Below, one piece after another: positions 39,746 to 48,739 of a DNA stretch of 64,000 nucleotides. Below the pieces are notes generated by a model, which had not been told where the DNA came from, ran no database searches, and saw only the letters and a program-made list of their open reading frames with translations. The first letter of the stretch is position 1; the number at the start of each line of letters is the position of its first letter. A program made the position numbers and the translations under genes. Source of the DNA: Bacteroidales bacterium (lineage in GTDB: Bacteria > Bacteroidota > Bacteroidia > Bacteroidales > UBA932); the NCBI GenBank assembly GCA_015060255.1, contig SUYV01000004.1:1-64000 (forward strand). The letters are read 5' to 3'.

Positions 39746-40816
39746 ATGATCTATCAAGGAAAGCAGAAAATATGGAGCGACTACCAGAAAGAGATCCCCG
39801 ATGACCACTGGTATTATGTAAGAAGCTGCATCAGGCAGAACTTCTTCCCCGCTTCGGAAAAGATGTTTCTCGAGATCTGCCGCAATGTGCTCGGCAAGGA
39901 TTTCCATGAAAACGAGCACCACACGACATGCGGAGGCATTGCATACCACTGCGACACGATACCGCAGGAGACTGCGATGACAATCGTGGCGAGACAGTTC
40001 GCCCTTATGACTGAGGCCGGATATGAGAATTATGTAGCCTCATGCATCACCTCGTTCGGAAATTACACCGAAATCCTTGAGACATGGCACGAGTTCCCCG
40101 AACTCGAGGCCAAGATCAGGGAAATGCTGTGGAAATCATGCAGAAAGGAGTTCAACAAGCCGAAATATCTTGCCCATTCCAGCGACCTTATATATAAGTA
40201 TCGCAATGAGATTGCGGAAAAAGCAAAGTTCCACCTTATAAACAAGGAGACCGGCGAGCCGCTTCGCGTCGTGGAACACATCGGCTGCCATTATTCGAAG
40301 ATGTTCCCGTCCAAAGGCGTAGGCGGAGCCGAATACCCATATGTGCTGACAGGCATGGTCGAGGCATGGGGAGGCAATGTGATTGACTACCCTGAGCGTC
40401 GCCACTGTTGCGGATATGGATTCAGACAGTATCATGTCAAGGCAAACAGAGGATATTCACTCTCAAACACCCACAAGAAGTTTGAGTCCATGGAGCCTTA
40501 CAAGCCTGATATGATCATAACCAACTGCCCCGGATGCCCATACTTCCTTGACAGATGGCAGTACGTCATTGCGGAAATGGAAGGAAAGACATACGGAGAG
40601 AACGGATGTGGAATTCCGGTGCTGACTTACGAGGAAGTAGCTGGTCTTGTACTTGGATATGATCCTTGGGATCTCGGACTGCAGCTACATCAGGTAGCGG
40701 TAGAGCCGCTTCTGGACAAGATCGGCATCGAATACAATCTTGAGGACAAGTATAAGGGCGTTGACAAGAAAGACCTGCTGAAGCCAGAGCTTCCGACAAG
40801 CATCAAATGCTTCTAA
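39746..40816 (+). CDS. HdrB-like protein (CCG domain)
   Basis: C-terminal CCG site: EHIGCHYSK...RHCCGYGFR...NCPGCPYFLD; N-terminal CCG site is degenerate. Confidence 0.85.
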   Translation: MIYQGKQKIWSDYQKEIPDDHWYYVRSCIRQNFFPASEKMFLEICRNVLGKDFHENEHHTTCGGIAYHCDTIPQETAMTIVARQFALMTEAGYENYVASCITSFGNYTEILETWHEFPELEAKIREMLWKSCRKEFNKPKYLAHSSDLIYKYRNEIAEKAKFHLINKETGEPLRVVEHIGCHYSKMFPSKGVGGAEYPYVLTGMVEAWGGNVIDYPERRHCCGYGFRQYHVKANRGYSLSNTHKKFESMEPYKPDMIITNCPGCPYFLDRWQYVIAEMEGKTYGENGCGIPVLTYEEVAGLVLGYDPWDLGLQLHQVAVEPLLDKIGIEYNLEDKYKGVDKKDLLKPELPTSIKCF

Positions 40817-40836
40817 ACCAATCAACCTGAACCGAA

Positions 40837-41859
40837 ATGAAAGAGATAATAGTCATAATAGGAGGCGGAATCGCCGGACTTGAGGCGGCGTCAAACCTGC
40901 TCAAACTCGGCTACTCACCGATAATCATCGAAAAGAGTGACCATCTGGGTGGCCATGTGGCCAACTGGCATAAGCTCTTTCCTGACCTGACACCAGCAAA
41001 AGATCTTGTTGACGAACTCATAGCATCAAGCAAGGATGCAAACATATTCCTCAATACCGAGGTTTCCTTCATCAATCGTCTGAAAGACAGTTACAACATC
41101 ATGCTGTCAAACGGAATATCCATCATCACGAAGTATATCCTGATGACAACAGGCTTCAGACTTTTCGAAGCATCAAAGAAGGAAGAGTATGGATACGGAA
41201 TTTACAACCAAGTGATTACCAATTCAGACTTGGAGCATTGGTTTAATACCGGACAGGACAAACGCATAGACGAATCCCCAATGAATGCAATTGGATTCGT
41301 CCACTGCGTAGGTTCGAGAGACGAGAAGGCAAGAAACTCCCAGTGCTCTAAAGTATGCTGCATCACGGCAATCAAGCAGGCCATAGAACTGAAGGAGAAA
41401 TTCCCTGACGCCCAGATATACTGCTTCTATATGGACCTCAGGCTCTTCGGAAAGAAATTCGAGGACTTCTACACAAAGGCCCAGCGCGACCATGGCATAC
41501 ATTTCATCAGAGGACGTGTGTCAGAGGTAAGCGAGAATATCGAAGGAAAAGTAATCGTGAAGGCAGAGGACACGCTTGCCGGAAAGCCCATCAAGGTAAC
41601 ACTTGACCTGCTTGTACTCATGTCTGGAATGGTATGCAATCCCGACAGCATCAGGACTGCTTCCATGATGGCCCTCCCGATTGATTCAGACGGTTTCCTC
41701 AAGAGCAGCGACAATGTATTCCGCATAACAGCATCTCCGAAAAAGGGAATCTTCTATGCGGGAGCATGCACAGGTCCTAAAACAGTGCCCGAAACACTTG
41801 CAGAGGCAAGGTCTGCGGTCCTGGACATACATTCACACATAACATCGCAGGAGAAATGA
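40837..41859 (+). CDS. HdrA/QmoA-like FAD-binding protein without ferredoxin domains
   Basis: IIGGGIAGLEAASNLLKLGYSPIIIEKSDHLGGH; FVHCVGSRDEKARNSQCSKVCCITAIKQA; FYAGACTGPKTVPETLAEA. Confidence 0.85.
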   Translation: MKEIIVIIGGGIAGLEAASNLLKLGYSPIIIEKSDHLGGHVANWHKLFPDLTPAKDLVDELIASSKDANIFLNTEVSFINRLKDSYNIMLSNGISIITKYILMTTGFRLFEASKKEEYGYGIYNQVITNSDLEHWFNTGQDKRIDESPMNAIGFVHCVGSRDEKARNSQCSKVCCITAIKQAIELKEKFPDAQIYCFYMDLRLFGKKFEDFYTKAQRDHGIHFIRGRVSEVSENIEGKVIVKAEDTLAGKPIKVTLDLLVLMSGMVCNPDSIRTASMMALPIDSDGFLKSSDNVFRITASPKKGIFYAGACTGPKTVPETLAEARSAVLDIHSHITSQEK

Positions 41860-42194
41860 ACGGGTTCGGATTCAGACTTTCACCAAGTTCTGCAATAAAC
41901 CTGGACAAGGTAGACAGAAGCAGGTTCGAGGAGCTGTGCTCGATCGAACCGGATGCGCTGCGATGCATGTCCTGCGGATCCTGCAGCGCAACCTGCCCTG
42001 CAGCTCAATTCTCAGGCATGAGCATACGCAAGGTATTGCTGAATCTGCAAAGAGGAAAGGAGGAAGAGGCTTTCAGACTCATGTCAAACTGCATGCTGTG
42101 CGGCAAATGCACGATGGTATGTCCTCGAGGCATAAACACAAGACGCATAGTGCTGACCATCAGCAGGATATATAAGACGGAGGACAAGCGATGA
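41856..42194 (+). CDS. Second HdrC-like [4Fe-4S] dicluster protein, short form
   Basis: CMSCGSCSATCPAAQFSGMSIRKVLLNLQRG and CMLCGKCTMVCPRGINTRR; 4-bp overlaps on both sides. Confidence 0.85.
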   Translation: MNGFGFRLSPSSAINLDKVDRSRFEELCSIEPDALRCMSCGSCSATCPAAQFSGMSIRKVLLNLQRGKEEEAFRLMSNCMLCGKCTMVCPRGINTRRIVLTISRIYKTEDKR

Positions 42195-44041
42195 GAGAGA
42201 TTTACCTTTCCGGATTCAACACTTTCGTCCTTCCGTTCATGTTCGGAATGCTCTTCGTTCTGGGCTGGTGCCTGATCGGAGCGGTCAGGATCATATTCCA
42301 GCTGACTCCGGATGACAGGAAAAAGTTCTTCCTGTCATTCCTCAATCCGAAGATCATGCTCAAGAACATCAGGGACTGGTTCTGCGACTGCCTCTTCCAC
42401 GTAAAGTTATGGAAAAGAAACAAGCTGCTGGGATACATGCACTCGAGCATAGCGTTCGGATGGTTCATGATAATTGTGTTGGGACACATAGAGGTTTTCC
42501 TTTACACACCGCAGCGCATGCACCAGATGTGGTATCCGATATTTTTCAGATACTTCGTGGCCGTAACAGACAGCACCATGAAGGGATCGTTCTTCTTCTT
42601 CCTGATGGACTTCTTCCTTCTGGTAGTGCTCAGCGGGATCGTTCTGGCTATAATAAAGAGGGCCCGTTCAAGAATATTCGGAATGAGGCGCACCACCAGA
42701 GCCAGCCTTACAGATCTCATAGGACTATACTCACTCTGGGCGATTTTCCCGCTCAGACTTCTCGCAGAAGGCTTCACCGCCGATATCAGCGGAGGATCAT
42801 TCCTTACAAAGTCACTCAACCTGGTGCTTCACTCCTTCCTCAGCGACCAGATGAACATGCTCCCGACCTGGTGGGCATACTCGATCGCTCTATGCATATT
42901 CATGTGCATCCTGCCGTTCAGCAGATATATGCACATTCCAGCTGAGATCCTGCTGATACCTATGAGGAATGCGGGCATTCCGGTAAGGCATGCGCGCAAA
43001 GGAATCGCCAGATTGCAGGTATATTCATGTCCGAGCTGCGGTGTCTGCATCGACGCCTGCCCTATGGGTGTGGTGAAAGCGAACAGCAAGGACGCCACAG
43101 TATACCTTAACCGTCAGATCAAGCGAAATAATGAAAGACGCATTGAAGAAATCAGCGATAAATGTCTGCTATGCGGCAAGTGTACAGCTGTATGTCCGGT
43201 AGGTGTTGAAGGTGACAGGATCAGGATTGCCCAGAGGTCTATCAGACCTTATAACTTAGCTCCTGACTACTCGAATATAGACGAAAATTCAGCGATTTTG
43301 GCAGTTAACAATTTTGTTAGCACTAATAACAATATTGTTTCAACCGCTAATAATAAAAGGGTTCTATATTTTGCCGGATGTATGACCGCATTGACTCCGG
43401 GAATACGGAAATCAATGGAGTCAGTCCTCCGGAAAGCAGGAGTAAACTACAGAATGATGGACAAGGACGGCGGAATATGCTGCGGTAGGCCTATGCTTAT
43501 GGCCGGTAGAAAGGACCCTGCGAAAGAAATGATCCGCAAGAACACCAACATCATAAAGTCATCCGGAGCGACTACCCTACTTCTCAGCTGCCCTATATGT
43601 CTGAAGGTGTTCAAGGAAGAATATGAGCTTGATGGAATAGAAATAATTCACCACACAGAATTTATGGACAGGCTGATAGCCGAAGGCAGACTTCACGTAG
43701 AAAGTTCGGAAGTCCGCTATGCCTACCATGATCCATGTGAGCTTGGAAGAGGATGCGGAGTCTACGAACAGCCTCGCAGAGTCGTTGCCGCTGCCGGACA
43801 GCTTGTCGAAGGTGCGAAAACAGGAAAGGAAAGCATCTGCTGCGGAGGCAGTCTCGGCAGCCTGAGTCTGGGATTTGAACAGAGAAAGCTGATGACAGAA
43901 AATGCGATCAATAATCTGACTGCAGAGAATCCGGACGCAATAGTCACGGCCTGCCCTCTTTGCAAGACGACATTCGGCAGATACGCAGACAGGCCGGTAG
44001 TTGACATCGTTGAAGTAATAGACTCAAAGACAGGAAATTAA
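42191..44041 (+). CDS. HdrE-HdrD-like fusion: NarI/DsrM-type five-TM domain + [4Fe-4S] dicluster + CCG domains
   Basis: Five N-terminal TM segments, CPSCGVCIDACPMG, CLLCGKCTAVCPVG, then CCGRPM and CELGRGCGVYEQPR...CCGG...CPLC. Confidence 0.85.
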   Translation: MREIYLSGFNTFVLPFMFGMLFVLGWCLIGAVRIIFQLTPDDRKKFFLSFLNPKIMLKNIRDWFCDCLFHVKLWKRNKLLGYMHSSIAFGWFMIIVLGHIEVFLYTPQRMHQMWYPIFFRYFVAVTDSTMKGSFFFFLMDFFLLVVLSGIVLAIIKRARSRIFGMRRTTRASLTDLIGLYSLWAIFPLRLLAEGFTADISGGSFLTKSLNLVLHSFLSDQMNMLPTWWAYSIALCIFMCILPFSRYMHIPAEILLIPMRNAGIPVRHARKGIARLQVYSCPSCGVCIDACPMGVVKANSKDATVYLNRQIKRNNERRIEEISDKCLLCGKCTAVCPVGVEGDRIRIAQRSIRPYNLAPDYSNIDENSAILAVNNFVSTNNNIVSTANNKRVLYFAGCMTALTPGIRKSMESVLRKAGVNYRMMDKDGGICCGRPMLMAGRKDPAKEMIRKNTNIIKSSGATTLLLSCPICLKVFKEEYELDGIEIIHHTEFMDRLIAEGRLHVESSEVRYAYHDPCELGRGCGVYEQPRRVVAAAGQLVEGAKTGKESICCGGSLGSLSLGFEQRKLMTENAINNLTAENPDAIVTACPLCKTTFGRYADRPVVDIVEVIDSKTGN

Positions 44042-44052
44042 CGACTAAAACC

Positions 44053-45345
44053 ATGCATATGACATTCAAACCTACAAAGTATGCGCTCAGATGCTGCGCA
44101 ACAGGCAACATCTTCGAAGATGCAGGCTGGAGCCTTGCAGATCCGCATTGCGACTGCCCAAGCCTTGTAAGGGCTGAGTACGAACAGAAGAAATTCAACC
44201 CACGCGAAGATCTCGACGGATTCTACAGATATGCTGACTGGCTTCCGATCAGAAGGACACTGAAGGGATCTTGCGCTCCTATTACATATAAGAGTGAAGC
44301 CCTTGCGGAAGAATTGGGACTTGCCAATCTATATATCACCTTCTCCGGATACTGGCCGGAAAAGGGAGCAAAGATGGAAACATGCTCGTTCAAGGAGACT
44401 GAGGCATACTCGGTATGCGCAAGACTCCCGGAGAACACTGGCAAAGTGCTGGTGGTGGCATCTGCAGGCAATACTGCCAGGGCTTTTGCCAAGGTATGCT
44501 CAGACAACAACATCCCTCTCCTCATCTCCATACCGGAGGACAATATCAGCGCCTTGTGGTTTACAAAGCCGCTGAATGACTGCGTCAAGATCATTGCTTC
44601 GCCGAAAGGTTCAGACTATTTTGACGCTATCGCCCTCTCTGACAAAGTCTGCACTGACAGCAGATTCATGGCTGAAGGAGGTGCAAAAAATGTCGCAAGA
44701 CGCGACGGAATGGGAACAACCTTACTATCTGCCGTTGAAGCAATAGGAAGGATTCCGGATGCATATTTCCAGGCCATAGGAAGCGGCACGGGTACAATCG
44801 CAGCTTGGGAAAACAACCTCAGGCTTATCGAGGACGGCAGATTCGGCACTCACAAGATGCGCCTCTACCCTTCTCAGAACGATCCGTTCACCATCATGTA
44901 TGATTCATGGAAACTGCACTCAAGAGGCCTTGTCGACATGACTCCTGACCAGGCGCGTGAAGCTGCCGCAATCATAGACGCAAAGGTGCTTTCAAACAGA
45001 AAACCGCCTTACGGACTCGCAGGAGGCCTGTTTGACTCGATGGAAGATGCCGGTGGCGATATGTTCAAGGTAACAAACGAGGAACTCCATACATGGAAGA
45101 AGAGGTTCCTCGAACTCGAAGGCATCGACATCCACAACGCTGCTGCTGTGGCAGTTGCATCACTCGCCCAGGCCGTGTCATGCGGCGCAGTTGCCAAGGA
45201 CGAGACGATAATGCTCAACATCACAGGCGGCGGAGAAGAAAGAGCGAAATCCGAGCAGGAGATCGTTTATGCCAGACCGCACCTCGTGCTTGATCCTGCA
45301 TTGTCTGCAGAAGAAATCATATCAGAAATAAACAAGCTATACTAA
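44053..45345 (+). CDS. Cysteate synthase-like PLP enzyme of the threonine synthase superfamily
   Basis: GYWPEKGAKMETCSFKETEAYS PLP-lysine region (SFKE not SFKD), VVASAGNTARAF, GSGTGTIAAWE, N-terminal Cys-rich YALRCCATGNIFED; differs from canonical ThrC. Confidence 0.68.
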   Translation: MHMTFKPTKYALRCCATGNIFEDAGWSLADPHCDCPSLVRAEYEQKKFNPREDLDGFYRYADWLPIRRTLKGSCAPITYKSEALAEELGLANLYITFSGYWPEKGAKMETCSFKETEAYSVCARLPENTGKVLVVASAGNTARAFAKVCSDNNIPLLISIPEDNISALWFTKPLNDCVKIIASPKGSDYFDAIALSDKVCTDSRFMAEGGAKNVARRDGMGTTLLSAVEAIGRIPDAYFQAIGSGTGTIAAWENNLRLIEDGRFGTHKMRLYPSQNDPFTIMYDSWKLHSRGLVDMTPDQAREAAAIIDAKVLSNRKPPYGLAGGLFDSMEDAGGDMFKVTNEELHTWKKRFLELEGIDIHNAAAVAVASLAQAVSCGAVAKDETIMLNITGGGEERAKSEQEIVYARPHLVLDPALSAEEIISEINKLY

Positions 45346-45347
45346 AC

Positions 45348-46265
45348 ATGATTAAAGCTTTACTCCAAACCGCTCCTATAGATACCCTGAATGCGGTCCA
45401 GGCTGAAATTGCAGCTGTAGCCGAAAAACTGACGACAACGCCACCATCAGAACTGCTCACAGATCTTATCGACAGCGCAGTTGCTTTTGGTCTGAAAGTC
45501 ATCGCCGCATTTGTGATTTACTTCATAGGTGCATGGCTTATCAAGAAAATCAAGAAGATCCTTACAAGAATTTTCGAGAAGAGACAGACTGACGAAGCAA
45601 TCGCTTCGTTCGTTCAAAGCATCGTGAGCATTGCAATGACGATAATGCTCATCATCATAACTATCGGAGCATTAGGAATTGACACCACTTCAATTGCAGC
45701 ATTGCTTGCAGGTGGTGGAATGGCTATCGGAATGGCGCTCAACGGCACCGTACAGAACTTTGCCGGCGGTATCATGATCATACTGTTCAAGCCGTTCAAG
45801 GCCGATGACTTCGTTGAAGTGGGAGGATATTCAGGAACTGTCGTGGAAGTATCCATCACCAGCACCAAACTGAGAACAACTGACAACAGAATCATCATCA
45901 TTCCAAACGGAGTGATCTCGAACGGTACGATAAACAATTACTCGCACCTTCCTCTCCGCAGGCTTGACCTTACCGTAGATGTAGAGTATGGAACATCTGC
46001 AGAAAAGACATGCGAAGCAGTCAGTGAGCTCATAAAGGCAGACACAAGAATCCTTACCTCATCCGTTGAGGGCGCCGCAGATCCATTTGTTGCTTTAAGT
46101 GCCCTTAAAGACTCCAGCATACAGTTCGTAATCAGAGTATGGGTGAAATCCGAGGACTACTGGAATGTAAACTTCGATCTTATAGCCAAGATATATGAAG
46201 AACTTCCAAAGAAGGGAATCAACTTCCCATATCCTAAGTTGGATGTGAATATATTGAATAAATAG
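45348..46265 (+). CDS. MscS-family mechanosensitive ion channel
   Basis: AALLAGGGMAIGMALNGTVQNFAGGIMIILFKPFKADDFVEVGGYSGTVVEVSITSTKLRTTDNRIIIIPNG. Confidence 0.93.
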   Translation: MIKALLQTAPIDTLNAVQAEIAAVAEKLTTTPPSELLTDLIDSAVAFGLKVIAAFVIYFIGAWLIKKIKKILTRIFEKRQTDEAIASFVQSIVSIAMTIMLIIITIGALGIDTTSIAALLAGGGMAIGMALNGTVQNFAGGIMIILFKPFKADDFVEVGGYSGTVVEVSITSTKLRTTDNRIIIIPNGVISNGTINNYSHLPLRRLDLTVDVEYGTSAEKTCEAVSELIKADTRILTSSVEGAADPFVALSALKDSSIQFVIRVWVKSEDYWNVNFDLIAKIYEELPKKGINFPYPKLDVNILNK

Positions 46266-46266
46266 T

Positions 46267-46298
46267 AAAAAAGGACTTCAAAATTGAAGTCCTTTTTT
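46267..46298. terminator. Perfect inverted-repeat bidirectional terminator between convergent genes
   Basis: AAAAAAGGACTTCAAAATTGAAGTCCTTTTTT. Confidence 0.9.
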
Positions 46299-46299
46299 C

Positions 46300-47472
46300 T
46301 TATAACAATATTCCTCCGGTGATTTTCTCTTTCTGCAGAAGTTCCTTTGAAACAACTGGATTGGCATATATTTCAAGGAAGTGCTTGCGCAGGTCTGCCC
46401 TATTTAGCTCAGGCTCGACTGTATTGAGCTGATGTTCCATATAAGCTACGAATTGCTCGACTTCCTCAGCAGAATATTTATCTGAATACTTGAACGAATG
46501 ATTGAGGATATCATATGCAATGTAATTGTTCTTCCATAGTTTGTAACCCTCAATTACTCTAATGTCTACAGCATGACGGATAAGCTGATACCTGTCATTC
46601 TTGTCACACTGTGCGGCAGCAGCAATTTCTTCCGAAGTAAGCGGAGTACCGATATTAAGATGGATATTGCCCTTCTTCTGCATGATTCCAACCATGATGC
46701 TGTTGAAATCCTCGCCTTCAGCCTTGACATATTTATGCTTTCGTGAAATCACCAGTTCACGTGCCTTCAGGATATCGCAAGGCTCATATTCATATGAAAT
46801 GCTCATAGGAATGATATTGAGCTCCTCGAAGTTAGCCTGGAAATCTGCCTGACCGCTCATATCAAGCATCTTGAGCAGTCCTTGCTCTGTAACGTCATAA
46901 CCATTTTTTGTACGGCCCTGACGCTGGGCAAGCCAGATGGAACTTCTCTGCTCGGTGATATTGAGCCTGATATATTTTGAGAGCATCTGAGACGAAAGAT
47001 AAAGCTCTCTTGCAGTTATTCCACGAACAACCTTGATCATTCTGTTGGAACGGATAAGGTATTCTATCGCCTTGTTTGTTATGAGGTTGTCACCTACTGC
47101 TATCTCAGTAAAAGGAATGCCGTTAGTGTACAATACCAGCTGAGTGATGGCAGGATCCAGAATAATGTCCCTGTGATTTGACAGGGCAAGGAACTTTTTC
47201 TGCGGATCTATATTGGAAACTCCGTCATATGAGAAGTTATGAGCTGTCCTCTGAAGCACCCAGCGGACGAACTTCTGCATGACAAGAATCTGAAAATCGT
47301 CAATAGTCTTGACGCTCTTAAGAAGATTCTTCAGAAAATCAGGGGCCTCCTCCGGAAAGAAATACTGAGATGCCTGGTTTACAACAGGATACTCAGCCAA
47401 TGCGCTAAGCGCCTGGGCCGCTTCTGCATCATTATACGGACTGATGCTCTCGAATTCGGTCAAATCTACCAT
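46300..47472 (-). CDS. Glycerolipid-type acyltransferase
   Basis: FLALSNHRDIILDPAI (HX4D-like), IRSNRMIKVVRG, SIWLAQRQGRTKNG. Confidence 0.78.
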   Translation of the reverse strand: MVDLTEFESISPYNDAEAAQALSALAEYPVVNQASQYFFPEEAPDFLKNLLKSVKTIDDFQILVMQKFVRWVLQRTAHNFSYDGVSNIDPQKKFLALSNHRDIILDPAITQLVLYTNGIPFTEIAVGDNLITNKAIEYLIRSNRMIKVVRGITARELYLSSQMLSKYIRLNITEQRSSIWLAQRQGRTKNGYDVTEQGLLKMLDMSGQADFQANFEELNIIPMSISYEYEPCDILKARELVISRKHKYVKAEGEDFNSIMVGIMQKKGNIHLNIGTPLTSEEIAAAAQCDKNDRYQLIRHAVDIRVIEGYKLWKNNYIAYDILNHSFKYSDKYSAEEVEQFVAYMEHQLNTVEPELNRADLRKHFLEIYANPVVSKELLQKEKITGGILL

Positions 47473-47530
47473 AGGTCAAAAATTTAGTACAATATGCAAA
47501 TATATGCAAAAGAGAGCAATAAATCAACAG

Positions 47531-48739
47531 CTATCTACGGAACAGGAGTGAGCTGTCCCCATAGCTTAAAAATCTGAAACCGTTGCCCAATGCATGATCG
47601 TATATGCTCTTCCAGTCTCCTCCGACAAATGCCGAAATAAGGAGCAGGAGAGTGCTTTGAGGCTGATGGAAATTGGTAACAAGCACATCAACGATCCTGA
47701 ACCTGAATCCAGGCACTATTATGATACGCGTGCCCGTCTGAAGTGACTCCATGCCATTTTTCTCCATATAAGTCACCAATGCTTCCAGAGCCTGAGATGT
47801 AGAATATTCATAATCACGTGAATAAGGAGCCCATTGACCGACAGTTTCTGGTCTGCCATTCTCAATACAGCTTACGCCGAGATAGTAAAGAGATTCCAAT
47901 GTTCTCACGGAAGTTGTTCCCACAGCAATCACCTTACCCAGTCTGCCTATCAGCTCCTTGAGAAAACCGATGGTTATTACAAACGGTTCCTTATGCATCG
48001 TATGTTCAGACACCTGTTCGCTCTTCACTGGCAGAAAAGTACCCGCACCTACATGAAGACACACCTTCTGGACTGATATATCCTTTTCAGCCAAAGATTC
48101 AAGGACTCTTTCTGTAAAGTGCAGACCGGCAGTCGGAGCCGCAACTGAGCCTCTATGACGAGCATAAAGCGTCTGATATCTCTCCAGATCGATCTCTTCA
48201 GTGTCCCTGTTCAGATATGGAGGAATCGGCACCTGTCCACATGCTTCAAGGACAGCCGAAAACTGGGTTTCTCCAGTCCAGGAAAAGCGAACGACAGATG
48301 TCTCACCATTTCTCTCGATCAAGTCAGCCTTAAGATTGATTGAGGACAATCTGCTGTCATTCTCAGGATTATACACATGCAGGGTGTCCCCCTTCCACCT
48401 TTTGACATTTCCAACAATGCACTTCCATTGGCACGAACCGGTTGATGCAAACATACTCACATACTCTTCCGGTTGAACTGGTTCGAGGCAGAAAATCTCG
48501 ATATGCGCACCTGAATCACGTTGAAAATGCAGACGTGCAGGTACGACCTTGGTATCGTTGAACACCATGAGATGTCCTTCAGGAAGATATTCCGGAATAG
48601 ACTTGAATATAGATTCAGTTATTTCTCCATTACGATATATCAACAGCTTTGAAAGGTCTCTTTCAGATAGAGGATACTTGGCTATTCTATCGTCTGGTAG
48701 GGGATAATTATAATCTGAGATATTTATCAGTGGAATCAT
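47531..48739 (-). CDS. queA: SAM:tRNA ribosyltransferase-isomerase
   Basis: YNYPLPDDRIAKYPLSERDLSKLL, VFNDTKVVPARL, HRGSVAAPTAGLHFTE, NFHQPQSTLLLLISAF. Confidence 0.92.
   Translation of the reverse strand: MIPLINISDYNYPLPDDRIAKYPLSERDLSKLLIYRNGEITESIFKSIPEYLPEGHLMVFNDTKVVPARLHFQRDSGAHIEIFCLEPVQPEEYVSMFASTGSCQWKCIVGNVKRWKGDTLHVYNPENDSRLSSINLKADLIERNGETSVVRFSWTGETQFSAVLEACGQVPIPPYLNRDTEEIDLERYQTLYARHRGSVAAPTAGLHFTERVLESLAEKDISVQKVCLHVGAGTFLPVKSEQVSEHTMHKEPFVITIGFLKELIGRLGKVIAVGTTSVRTLESLYYLGVSCIENGRPETVGQWAPYSRDYEYSTSQALEALVTYMEKNGMESLQTGTRIIIVPGFRFRIVDVLVTNFHQPQSTLLLLISAFVGGDWKSIYDHALGNGFRFLSYGDSSLLFRR

Noticed and set aside
44053-45345. Plain threonine synthase (thrC)
   Set aside because: PLP-lysine motif and N-terminus do not look like Bacteroidota ThrC; cysteate-synthase-like is a better reading, though a profile search is needed to settle it.
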